This document shows positions 1 through 7,187 of a stretch of DNA of 46,091 bases, piece by piece. Made by a program: the position numbers and the translations under genes. The notes beneath the pieces were generated by a model. The model was given only the letters and a program-made list of their open reading frames with translations. It ran no database searches and was not told the origin of the DNA. Numbering within the stretch: position 1 is the first letter of the stretch; each line of letters starts with the position of its first letter. This DNA is from Candidatus Cloacimonadota bacterium (GTDB taxonomy: Bacteria > Cloacimonadota > Cloacimonadia > Cloacimonadales > Cloacimonadaceae): positions 1 through 46,091 of the forward strand of contig JAAYJN010000056.1 of NCBI GenBank assembly GCA_012522935.1. Direction: 5' to 3'.

Positions 1-1278
1 AGACCCGAACGCCTCCTGGAAGTGAAATTCCAATATTTACACGATGTTACCAATAGCTTCAACAAGATCCTTGCCATGTGTCTGCACCGCAATATCCTGC
101 ACCGTGCCACCAGCTTGCAGCAGGTGTTGGATAGCCTGCAAAAAATGCCAGCCTATGATGAAAATGACCTCTGGCGGGAGCAGGAAAAACACACATTGGG
201 CATGGACGAGCTGGAGCGGGAAATCATCAAACCCAGATTGGGAGTGGAATGGGGTTTTGTGGCTTTGGTGGTTGTGGTGCTGCTGCTTACGGCACTATTC
301 CTCTTTACCAATATTTTCAGCATCATCTTCCGCCGTTCAGACAAGCCTTTTACCTTTTCGGGCTTTACCTCAAGCGATACCTTGAAAACGGATACTGCAC
401 AATCCAACCACAGAGTGGGAGGCGAGGTAAGCCCCTCACAAACGGAATATGGAATGCTAAAATCCGCCCAGCGCCAATCTCTTCAGGGCCAACCCCTGGA
501 TAGACTCAATATTGGCACCAGCACTGCAGGCAAAACCGCCAAGCCAGCCGTAAAGCAGGCACCCATGCCGGATTATATGGTGCATATCCCTGCAGGGTCC
601 TTCGGTTTTGGACGCCTCAAGGAAAACCTGAACCACAACGTATCCCAAAACGGCTTTTATATCAGCAAATACGAGCTCACACAAAAGGAGTGGGTCAAGT
701 ATATGAAACCGGCTGCCGTTAGCCTGGCTGGAGATAACTTGCCTGTGGAAAACATCAGTTGGGAATCAATCATCACCTATTGCAATGGCCGCAGCAAAGC
801 CGAGGGTTTGGACCCTGCCTACAGGATAGAATTTAAAGGCAAGGAAAGGATAATTAGCTGCAATTTTAATGCCAATGGATGGAGGTTACCCACCGAAGCA
901 GAATGGGAAATGGCAGCCAAAGCAGGGGCATTGTTTGAATACAGTGGTTCAGATAATCACAATGATATTTCCTGGAATAGAGACAACAGCCCTGCCCGCA
1001 TCCAACCCGTAGGTAAAAAGAATGCCAATACCTTTGGCTTGTTTGATATGACGGGCAACGTCTCGGAATGGTGTTGGGATTGGTATGATGCCAATTACAT
1101 CCGTGCCCAGCAAAGATTCATCAACCCCAGCGGTCCCGATACCGGCTCTCAAAGGGTGATCCGGGGTGGCAATGTGATGAATGGGGAAGGGCGCAATCTC
1201 AATATTCTGTACCGGGATAAAGGCAATCCCAATCGTGGAATCCCCTATGTGGGCTTCAGATTGGTGCGTTCCCGATAG
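1..1278 (+). CDS. Protein kinase C-terminus / TM / SUMF1 (FGE-sulfatase-fold) fusion, 5' partial
   Basis: The reading frame is open to the left edge, so the start lies outside the window and the GTG at 22 is probably internal. The first ~40 visible residues (KILAMCLHRNILHRATSL...VLDSL) resemble the end of a Hanks-type Ser/Thr kinase domain, where a Cys-Leu-His-x9-R pattern precedes the last helix. A charged linker leads to one strong transmembrane segment (about residues 84-110, WGFVALVVVVLLLTALFLF), then ~80 residues of Ser/Gln-rich linker, then a SUMF1 domain (about 192-425) with the hallmarks NGFYISKYELTQKEW, WRLPTEAEWEMAAKAG, GLFDMTGNVSEWCWDWY and VGFRLV. The two catalytic cysteines of true formylglycine-generating enzymes are absent from the C-terminal segment, so a binding rather than enzymatic C-type-lectin-like role is likely. 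Inferred topology: cytoplasmic kinase, extracytoplasmic sensor. The kinase assignment rests on a short remnant. Confidence 0.8.
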   Translation, partial: RPERLLEVKFQYLHDVTNSFNKILAMCLHRNILHRATSLQQVLDSLQKMPAYDENDLWREQEKHTLGMDELEREIIKPRLGVEWGFVALVVVVLLLTALFLFTNIFSIIFRRSDKPFTFSGFTSSDTLKTDTAQSNHRVGGEVSPSQTEYGMLKSAQRQSLQGQPLDRLNIGTSTAGKTAKPAVKQAPMPDYMVHIPAGSFGFGRLKENLNHNVSQNGFYISKYELTQKEWVKYMKPAAVSLAGDNLPVENISWESIITYCNGRSKAEGLDPAYRIEFKGKERIISCNFNANGWRLPTEAEWEMAAKAGALFEYSGSDNHNDISWNRDNSPARIQPVGKKNANTFGLFDMTGNVSEWCWDWYDANYIRAQQRFINPSGPDTGSQRVIRGGNVMNGEGRNLNILYRDKGNPNRGIPYVGFRLVRSR

Positions 1279-1300
1279 CTCCCCTATATAATTCAACTTA

Positions 1301-1343
1301 AAAAAGCCTGCCCTTGCACGTTCAATACAAGGGCAGGCTTTTT
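1301..1343. terminator. Bidirectional rho-independent terminator
   Basis: A 16-bp perfect inverted repeat (1301-1316 with 1328-1343, core GCCTGCCCTTG/CAAGGGCAGGC) encloses an 11-nt loop. It has an A-run on the left and a T-run on the right, so it can terminate on both strands. It sits between the convergent kinase-SUMF1 gene and the hydA gene. Confidence 0.93.
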
Positions 1344-1370
1344 GTATTGTTTCTTTTTCCTTCAGGTCAC

Positions 1371-3119
1371 TTAATCATGAACGATCTTGATAGGTCTGGC
1401 TATATAGCTGGTATGCAGTAGCTTGTGTGCTCTTTCACTATTGGGTTTGCCCAGATAGTCTTTGTAGAGCTTTTGGATGGAAGGATTGTTGTGGGATTCC
1501 CTGCGTTCCATCCCCTCATCCTCTCTATACAGGCCTCTGGCGCGTGCCAAACGCACCTTGTTTGTAGAGCGGTAGGGCTGGCCTCCGCCTCCCACACAGC
1601 CACCGCGGCATGCCATCACTTCCACAAAGTGATAGGGAGGTTCTTTGCCTTGCTCCTGCGCCTTGTGGATTTCTTCCATGATGGTATTCACGTTGCCCAA
1701 TCCGGAAGCTACGCCAATGCGGATTTCTTTGCCCAAGATCTCCAGTTTGCCGCGTTTGATTCCCCGTCCACCGCGTACAAAGTCTATCTTGGGGTCTGGC
1801 AATTCATTGCCTGTAGCCAAGTAATATGCCGTTCTGAGGGCTGCTTCCATCACACCGCCTGTGGCGCCAAAGATGGTGCCTGCTCCGGTGTATTCACCCA
1901 AGGGGTTATCTGCTTCTCCATCAGGCAGTTTGGCAAGATCAATGCCCCTGGTTTTCAGCATCCGTGCCAGCTCTCGCGTGGTGATGGTAAGATCCACGTC
2001 TTTACGGCCGCTGGCATACATATCTTCCATCCGTTCAATCTCATATTTCTTGGCTGTGCAAGGCATTACGGAGACCAAGAAGATCTTGGAGGGGTCTATC
2101 TTCATCTTCTCTGCCCAAAATGTCTTCACCATCGTGCCCACCATTTGGTGAGGGGATTTGGCAGAGGAAAACAGCGGGATCATATTGGGATGGAATTTCT
2201 CCAGATAATCCACCCAGGAGGGACAGCAGGTGGTGATCAGCGGGAATCTATCGGGATTGTTCAAGAAGATATCCACAAATTCACTGGCCTCTTCCATGAT
2301 GGTGAGATCTGCACCAAAGTTTGTGTCAAATACATAATCAAAGCCGATTTCCCGCAGGGCGGTATACATTTTGCCCACCACGTTGGTGCCCGGCTTGTAG
2401 CCAAATTCCTCTCCCAATGCCACCCTCACGGCAGGGGCTTCCTGGGCTACCAACACCATATCGGGATCATCCAAAGCTTCCCACAGGGGATCGGAATCAT
2501 CCACCTCATAAATGGCGGCAACAGGGCAATAAGAAGAGCACTGGCCACACTTTACACACTCGCTTTCTTCCAAAGGACGATCGAAGGTGGGACCTACATA
2601 GGTATTGAATCCACGCTCTGAGCTCTGCAGCGCATGCACGTCCTGAATCTCATTGCATACGTAGGTGCAACGCCCACAATTAATGCAATAGGAGGGATCC
2701 AGGGTGATGGAGGGTGAACTTTCGTCGCGTCCTTTATATTTGCGGCGCACCTTTTTCAGGTTCATGTGGCGGATTGCCAATTCCTGAGCCAAATCCTGCA
2801 ATTCACAGCGTCCATTCTTCACACATTCAGGGCAGTTGTTGGGGTGATTGGATAATATTATTTCCAGCGCCTCGCGCCTCAAATCCAACAGCTTTTTGCC
2901 GGTGGTCTTGATCTGCATTCCATCTTCACAGGGGGTGGAACAGGCGCGCAAAGCTTTGCCATTGATTTCTACCATACACACACCACAATTGCCAAATGAA
3001 GGCAAATCCTCGTGGTAACAAAGGTGGGGGACAGGGTAGCCAGCCTTGGTGCAGGCATGCAGCACCTTGGTATTGTTTGCCACGGAAGTGGCTTTGCCAT
3101 TTACATATACGGTTATCAT
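1371..3119 (-). CDS. hydA: Stand-alone [FeFe]-hydrogenase catalytic subunit (HydA type), 582 aa
   Basis: Catalyses reversible H2 oxidation/proton reduction at an H-cluster. Domains in order: plant-type [2Fe-2S] ferredoxin (about 1-75, CYHEDLPSFGNCGVC), His-Cys-ligated [4Fe-4S] (HPNNCPECVKNGRC, about 92-105), two classical [4Fe-4S] motifs (CINCGRCTYVC and CVKCGQCSSYCP, about 145-199), then the hydrogenase large domain and small C-terminal domain. H-cluster motifs are complete: L1 TTCCPSW (about 297-303), L2 MPCTAKKYE (about 352-360), L3 VMACRGGCVGGGG (about 501-513). I chose ATG 3119 because GAGG lies 7 nt upstream; the in-frame TTG at 3125 has no room for a ribosome-binding site. No NuoE/NuoF partner or maturase is adjacent, unlike the copy at 32920-34701, so it may work as a ferredoxin-dependent enzyme or borrow subunits from the other operon (inference). 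Confidence 0.95.
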   Translation of the reverse strand: MITVYVNGKATSVANNTKVLHACTKAGYPVPHLCYHEDLPSFGNCGVCMVEINGKALRACSTPCEDGMQIKTTGKKLLDLRREALEIILSNHPNNCPECVKNGRCELQDLAQELAIRHMNLKKVRRKYKGRDESSPSITLDPSYCINCGRCTYVCNEIQDVHALQSSERGFNTYVGPTFDRPLEESECVKCGQCSSYCPVAAIYEVDDSDPLWEALDDPDMVLVAQEAPAVRVALGEEFGYKPGTNVVGKMYTALREIGFDYVFDTNFGADLTIMEEASEFVDIFLNNPDRFPLITTCCPSWVDYLEKFHPNMIPLFSSAKSPHQMVGTMVKTFWAEKMKIDPSKIFLVSVMPCTAKKYEIERMEDMYASGRKDVDLTITTRELARMLKTRGIDLAKLPDGEADNPLGEYTGAGTIFGATGGVMEAALRTAYYLATGNELPDPKIDFVRGGRGIKRGKLEILGKEIRIGVASGLGNVNTIMEEIHKAQEQGKEPPYHFVEVMACRGGCVGGGGQPYRSTNKVRLARARGLYREDEGMERRESHNNPSIQKLYKDYLGKPNSERAHKLLHTSYIARPIKIVHD

Positions 3120-3231
3120 TATCAATCCTCACTCATGCATTTTTTATACTCAGATCTCTTATTTGGATTTTGCAAATCTTGTCAAATGAAAAATGAATCT
3201 AATACTTGGCGAGCTGTTTGGGGATAGCTTG

Positions 3232-3304
3232 CCTGTTAACCACCCTTGTCTCTCCCTTGTCTCTCCCTTGTCTCGACAAGGGAGAGACAAGGGTGGTTAA
3301 TAGG
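3232..3304. repeat. Dispersed hairpin repeat, copy 1
   Basis: A perfect 26-bp inverted repeat, left arm 3236-3261 and right arm 3275-3300, encloses a 13-nt loop. The arms run from TTAACCACCC inward. The left half is built of an 11-nt unit (cccttgtctct) repeated nearly three times, so the right arm can also pair 26 nt further in (3262-3272 with 3275-3285, 2-nt loop). The same element recurs at 30138-30210 and 43428-43492, each with a 13-nt loop, and the flank GGGAAGGAGTG is shared with copy 2. No transposase is nearby. Confidence 0.93.
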
Positions 3305-3432
3305 GAAGGAGTGGGCGTGCAAGAAAGATTAGGTGAGATACTGCGATGCAATGCTACATAAGAGTTTCTATAGCCAAGAGCATGTTTTATTGATTAAGCA
3401 GACCAAAATATGTGGTTCCACGTGTTTTTTTA

Positions 3433-3460
3433 TTGACAAATCTAATGATATTATTATGTA
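3433..3460 (+). promoter_or_regulatory. Putative sigma70-type promoter for the R-M operon
   Basis: TTGACA at 3433-3438, a 16-nt spacer and TATGTA at 3455-3460, 63 nt before the methyltransferase start in AT-rich DNA. Motif match only. Confidence 0.5.
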
Positions 3461-3522
3461 TGAGACTTGATGCTAAAGTCTGGATGGAATGCTTGTAAGG
3501 CAAATATAGGATAAAGGAGTAA

Positions 3523-4485
3523 ATGATGGATTTTAGAAGTTTTCAGAGTTCCAGTGTGATTGATCCCATAAAATTGCAATATGCAATCGTAAATTCGGAT
3601 TCACTTACAGTATTGAAGTCGATGCAAAACGATACTATTGACCTGATTATGTCATCACCTCCATATAATATTGGCAAGGCTTATGAAGAGAAGACCTCGA
3701 TAGAAAATTATATTGAAACTCAAGAAGAGATTATCTCTCACCTGGTAAGGGTATTGTCGGATACAGGCAGTATTTGTTGGCAGGTAGGCAACTATGTAAA
3801 CAAGGGTGAGGTTTTCCCTCTTGATATATTCTATTACGAGATATTCAAAAAACACGGATTGCAGTTGCGAAATAGGATCATTTGGAGGTTTGGTCACGGT
3901 CTACACGCGTCAAACCGTTTTTCAGGGCGTTATGAGACCATTTTGTGGTTTACAAAGACAGATGATTATACATTTAATTTGGATTCGGTGCGCGTCCCAT
4001 CAAAATATCCGGGAAAAAGACATTTTAAAGGCCCCAAAAAGGGACAATTATCCGGCAATCCACTGGGAAAAAACCCCAGTGATATATGGACTACTATCAA
4101 AGAAGATTGGGATAGTGAAATCTGGGATATCCCCAATGTAAAGGCTAATCATCCTGAAAAAACCGTCCACCCTTGCCAATTTCCGGTGGAGTTGGTAGAA
4201 CGATGTGTACTTGCCTTAACCAATGAAAACGATTGGGTTATGGACCCTTTTGCAGGCGTGGGATCAACCTCTATCGCAGCTCTGAAAAACAAAAGGAACA
4301 CCATTTGTATTGATAAAGAAGCAGAATATTGTGAGATGGCGTTGGAAAGAATAAAAAAACTTGAACAAGGTTTTTTGAAAACCAGACCCATAGGAAAGAA
4401 AATACATCAACCATCTATCAATGATAAGGTTGCAGCAGTGCCCAACGAATGGGTTAACTTGGATATCTTTGGGGTGTATAAATGA
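3523..4485 (+). CDS. Type II DNA methyltransferase (beta class, SPPY motif), 320 aa
   Basis: Transfers a methyl group from S-adenosylmethionine to an exocyclic amino group in DNA and would protect the host from the endonuclease encoded next to it. Catalytic motif IV SSPPYN is at residues 44-49. The AdoMet-binding motif I DPFAGVGSTS is at 241-250, preceded by a motif-X-like HPCQFP at 216. Motif IV before motif I is the beta-class order. SPPY, rather than DPPY, is most often found in N4-cytosine methylases, so N4-methylcytosine is my expectation. AAGGAG precedes two adjacent ATGs (3523 and 3526) and either could be the start. The gene overlaps the endonuclease by 4 nt (ATGA), so the two are translationally coupled. 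Both genes are more AT-rich than the surroundings, which suggests horizontal acquisition. Confidence 0.93.
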   Translation: MMDFRSFQSSSVIDPIKLQYAIVNSDSLTVLKSMQNDTIDLIMSSPPYNIGKAYEEKTSIENYIETQEEIISHLVRVLSDTGSICWQVGNYVNKGEVFPLDIFYYEIFKKHGLQLRNRIIWRFGHGLHASNRFSGRYETILWFTKTDDYTFNLDSVRVPSKYPGKRHFKGPKKGQLSGNPLGKNPSDIWTTIKEDWDSEIWDIPNVKANHPEKTVHPCQFPVELVERCVLALTNENDWVMDPFAGVGSTSIAALKNKRNTICIDKEAEYCEMALERIKKLEQGFLKTRPIGKKIHQPSINDKVAAVPNEWVNLDIFGVYK

Positions 4486-5096
4486 AAATTAGTAAAATCT
4501 ATTCACACATGAATGGCGAAGAATTTCTAAAAGTGCATCATGCTGATTTATATCAGGACATAATAAATGTGATCAAAAACGTGGATGCCGCAAAGTGTAA
4601 AACCAAAATCAGTAAAGAGAAGACAATGTCTGGTAAGCTGTTGTATAGCCCGAAGGAGCTGAATGCGTCATTTAAGAAGCAGTTTGAAGCTTTGGGCTGG
4701 ACAGAAAAGAGATACAGCTATTACATTACACTTGATCGGGAGTTGATGCAGCTGAGCCTGGAAAAGGATGCAGCCGAACAAAAAGAATTCTTGGAATCCA
4801 GGGGAGAAATCAATCCCATCAACAGTTACAAACAGACTGATTTTGTTAAAGACAAAGTCGCGGTCGAAGTCCAATTTGGAAAATATGCTTTTGTTGCCTT
4901 TGATCTATTTGTAAAGCATATGCTATTCTATTCGGGTGGCATAATCAACCTCGGGATTGAAATCTTGCCTATGAAATCCATGCAAGCGATGATGTCCAGC
5001 GGAGTGCCTTATTTTGAAGGTGAGGTGTATAATGTGATGAGACACGGAAGAAACAATCCTCCCATCCCATTGATGATAATTGGAATTGTCCCCTAA
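4482..5096 (+). CDS. BglII/BstYI-family type II restriction endonuclease, 204 aa
   Basis: Predicted to cut unmethylated DNA with a GATC core. The segment QTDFVKDKVAVEVQFGKY has Asp120, Glu129 and Gln131, the D-x8-ExQ variant of the PD-(D/E)xK site in which Gln replaces Lys. As I recall, the same spacing and Gln are hallmarks of BglII (D84/E93/Q95) and BstYI. Further stretches (IYSHMNG near the N-terminus, SKEKT, YSPKELN, VAFDLFVKHM, GIEILPMK, GEVYNV) match my memory of BstYI, and the length (~204 aa) fits BstYI (~203). The family is near certain; the exact site (RGATCY as for BstYI, or AGATCT as for BglII) is inferred. It overlaps the methyltransferase stop by 4 nt. Confidence 0.9.
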   Translation: MKISKIYSHMNGEEFLKVHHADLYQDIINVIKNVDAAKCKTKISKEKTMSGKLLYSPKELNASFKKQFEALGWTEKRYSYYITLDRELMQLSLEKDAAEQKEFLESRGEINPINSYKQTDFVKDKVAVEVQFGKYAFVAFDLFVKHMLFYSGGIINLGIEILPMKSMQAMMSSGVPYFEGEVYNVMRHGRNNPPIPLMIIGIVP

Positions 5097-5166
5097 AGAC
5101 TCTTCTTCAGCAGCCTTATAAACGCATGATCGCCATGATAATTGCAATATATGGGAGTTATAGTTT

Positions 5167-6804
5167 ATGAGATACTTGGTGTGGAAGGTTTGCTTTGTTT
5201 TTGTCCTGATTTGCATCCTCATGCCTGCCAGGTATTATGCTCAGGATGCATTTCATCAAATTGTGAGGTTCGATATTCCATTTGGGGAGTATTTCACCTT
5301 CAATCTGGAGACTGGTGGCGATCTTAATGGCGATGGCAGGCCAGATTTGGTATTCAGTTGTATAGAAGAACAAAACTACTCGAATTTCCCCATTTATATC
5401 TATTATAGCATCCCCGATAGTACCGCTGTTCCGGATGAGCAACTCATCACTCCCTGGCCCAATGTGGGTGGTTTTGGATACAGCCTTGCTTATGCGGGAG
5501 ATTTGAATGGCGATGGCATCAGCGATCTGGCTGTTTCTGTGATCTATTATGGATGGAAGCTCACCGGTGGTGTTATGATTTTTTATGGAGGAAACCCTCC
5601 TTTTACCGCACCGGATGTTTTTATCAGTGGGGAGGGTCAAGGTTATACTCAAGATTGGGATCTGTATTTTGGTGAAAAATTGATTACAGATTGTGATCTG
5701 AACGGAGATGGAATTAACGATCTATTGGTGTACGCTTCCGGCTCCCAGTATGAAGAATGGGGCAATGTGTATGTTTATCTGGGAGGGGAGCCGTTTGTTA
5801 CCACTCCCACTTTACATATCAGAGGCTCTGTGCCTTACGAATGGTTGGGCAACCGCATGGGAGCTGGGGATATCAATGGAGACGGCTATGACGATATAAT
5901 CGTGACAAACCGCATGCCAATTGACCCCAATGTGCCCTGGGGAGATTGCCATATGTGTCTAAAAATCTATCCGGGAGGGGAAACCCTCACCAATGTGCCA
6001 ATATTCGAAACCATCGTGGCTTCCACTCCTGAGGGAGGCATTAGCGCGATGATAAGCAATGGAGACCTGAACGGAGATGGATACGATGATATCGTGCTTT
6101 CCGTTGGATCACAGGACGGTATGCGGATGAAAGTTTTTTATGGTCAGGATGATATCACAAGCCTTGAAAGTGTAGATTATCAGCTTGGTTATAACTACTA
6201 CTCCATACAATCCTATGTGAATCTTAACAATGATCCCTTTTCCGATTTATGGGTTAAATTGTATAAACCTATGCCCTATGACACTTATGAAGGATCCTAC
6301 GCGGTTTACAAGCAGACTTCCAAGGTTCTGAACCTCATACCGGATTATGTGGATAATTCACCTGAACCAAGACCAAACTATGGATATTGTCACCCCCTGG
6401 GAGATATGAATGGTGACGGCTTCCCGGAGTTTTTTGTGCATTCTCCCATTACTATTAACCCTCCCTGCCCGACCTATGCCACAATCCTAACTGAATCCTA
6501 TGTAGGCAATTCCGATGCACATATTCAGCCTGCAACTCCGAAAGTGATCTGCCACCCCAACCCTTTTCAAGACGAAGTAAAGGTGCGCATTGCCGGCACA
6601 GATAAGCCCCACCAATTAACGTCTTTGGAGGTATATAACATCAAAGGGCAATTGGTTTATAGACAGAATAATCTGCAGGGAAAACAGATCCGCTGGAATG
6701 GGCTGGACACCTTAGGAAACAGAATCGGCTCTGGTATATATACTCTTAGAGCAAGAGATAAAAAGGGCAACACATTCTCTACAATAGTGGTGAAGATAAA
6801 ATAA
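5167..6804 (+). CDS. Secreted FG-GAP/VCBS-repeat protein with sorting-like C-terminal domain, 545 aa
   Basis: An N-terminal signal peptide (about 1-25, hydrophobic core CFVFVLICILM) precedes at least six calcium-binding loops of the form D-x-N-G-D-G-x-x-D (DLNGDGRPD, DLNGDGISD, DLNGDGIND, DINGDGYDD, DLNGDGYDD, DMNGDGFPE), spaced roughly 60-80 residues apart as in integrin-like beta-propeller blades. The last ~85 residues (HPNPFQDEVKV ... LEVYNIKGQLVY ... GSGIYTLRARDKKGNTFSTIVVKIK) form the FlgD-Ig-like/type IX-sorting-like tail shared with four other proteins here. Likely a cell-surface or secreted binding protein with no recognisable enzyme domain. GGGAG lies 9 nt before the ATG. It sits 70 bp after the restriction genes and is probably transcribed separately. 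Confidence 0.88.
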   Translation: MRYLVWKVCFVFVLICILMPARYYAQDAFHQIVRFDIPFGEYFTFNLETGGDLNGDGRPDLVFSCIEEQNYSNFPIYIYYSIPDSTAVPDEQLITPWPNVGGFGYSLAYAGDLNGDGISDLAVSVIYYGWKLTGGVMIFYGGNPPFTAPDVFISGEGQGYTQDWDLYFGEKLITDCDLNGDGINDLLVYASGSQYEEWGNVYVYLGGEPFVTTPTLHIRGSVPYEWLGNRMGAGDINGDGYDDIIVTNRMPIDPNVPWGDCHMCLKIYPGGETLTNVPIFETIVASTPEGGISAMISNGDLNGDGYDDIVLSVGSQDGMRMKVFYGQDDITSLESVDYQLGYNYYSIQSYVNLNNDPFSDLWVKLYKPMPYDTYEGSYAVYKQTSKVLNLIPDYVDNSPEPRPNYGYCHPLGDMNGDGFPEFFVHSPITINPPCPTYATILTESYVGNSDAHIQPATPKVICHPNPFQDEVKVRIAGTDKPHQLTSLEVYNIKGQLVYRQNNLQGKQIRWNGLDTLGNRIGSGIYTLRARDKKGNTFSTIVVKIK

Positions 6805-7187
6805 CCTTTGAGAGACACACACGGCTTGACTGGTTTTATCTCTCAACGATACCTAATGATTTTTGACAGGATGAATCCCCACATCAGGATTGTGTGGGCA
6901 TGGCATCAATATGTGCCTTGGGTCAAATACTGTATCTTTTTGCATCGTCATAATATTCTTGTAAATACATCAATCATAATGAATATAATTCTTAGAAATT
7001 GGGTGCGTTTCCCTATGTAGTATAGAGGGGGTTGATATCGAGGGGTGCCAAGTACCAGTTCTCAGCCCCTTCATTCATCATTCGTTATGCATCGCGAGCA
7101 AAGCAAGCCCCCACCATCACACTTGACAAATATGCATCGGATGCCAGCATGGTTTTTCATGATTAAATACATAAAAGAGGAGACCTC
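6805..7187. other. Intergenic region, ~380 bp
   Basis: No supported gene; a 70-codon frame here (6808-7020) lacks a ribosome-binding site and any recognisable sequence. At 7066-7117 there is a copy of a word-like repeat (ATCATTCGTTAT, CATCGC, GCAAGCCC, CCACC) that recurs inverted at 29991-30046. A TTGACA at 7123-7128 could be a -35 box for the malic enzyme, but I see no convincing -10. Confidence 0.5.
7066..7117. repeat. Word-like repeat shared inverted with 29991-30046
   Basis: atcattcgttat, then catcgc, then gcaag/gccc and ccacc occur in the same order here and on the opposite strand at 29991-30046, with small insertions between them. Both are intergenic. Confidence 0.55.

Larger units (their letters stand above)
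3120..3522. other. Divergent intergenic region, ~400 bp
   Basis: Lies between hydA (minus strand) and the methyltransferase (plus strand). It contains hairpin repeat copy 1 (3232-3304), then markedly AT-rich DNA with a putative plus-strand promoter (3433-3460). No coding frame here has a convincing start or codon pattern. A minus-strand promoter for hydA must lie here, but I could not identify a good one. Confidence 0.6.

Noticed and set aside
1371-3119. The possibility that the stand-alone HydA is a NuoG/NarH-like protein rather than a hydrogenase
   Set aside because: All three H-cluster motifs with every ligand cysteine are present, which excludes NuoG.
5140-5152. A 13-nt identity, AATTGCAATATAT, upstream of two secreted-protein genes (also 18208-18220)
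   Set aside because: Shared 13-mers are expected by chance in 46 kb of this composition, and other secreted-protein genes lack it. Promoter function is not excluded but not supported.
6808-7020. 70-codon open frame downstream of the FG-GAP protein
   Set aside because: No ribosome-binding site, no recognisable sequence, Ile/Met/His-rich composition typical of AT-rich non-coding DNA.
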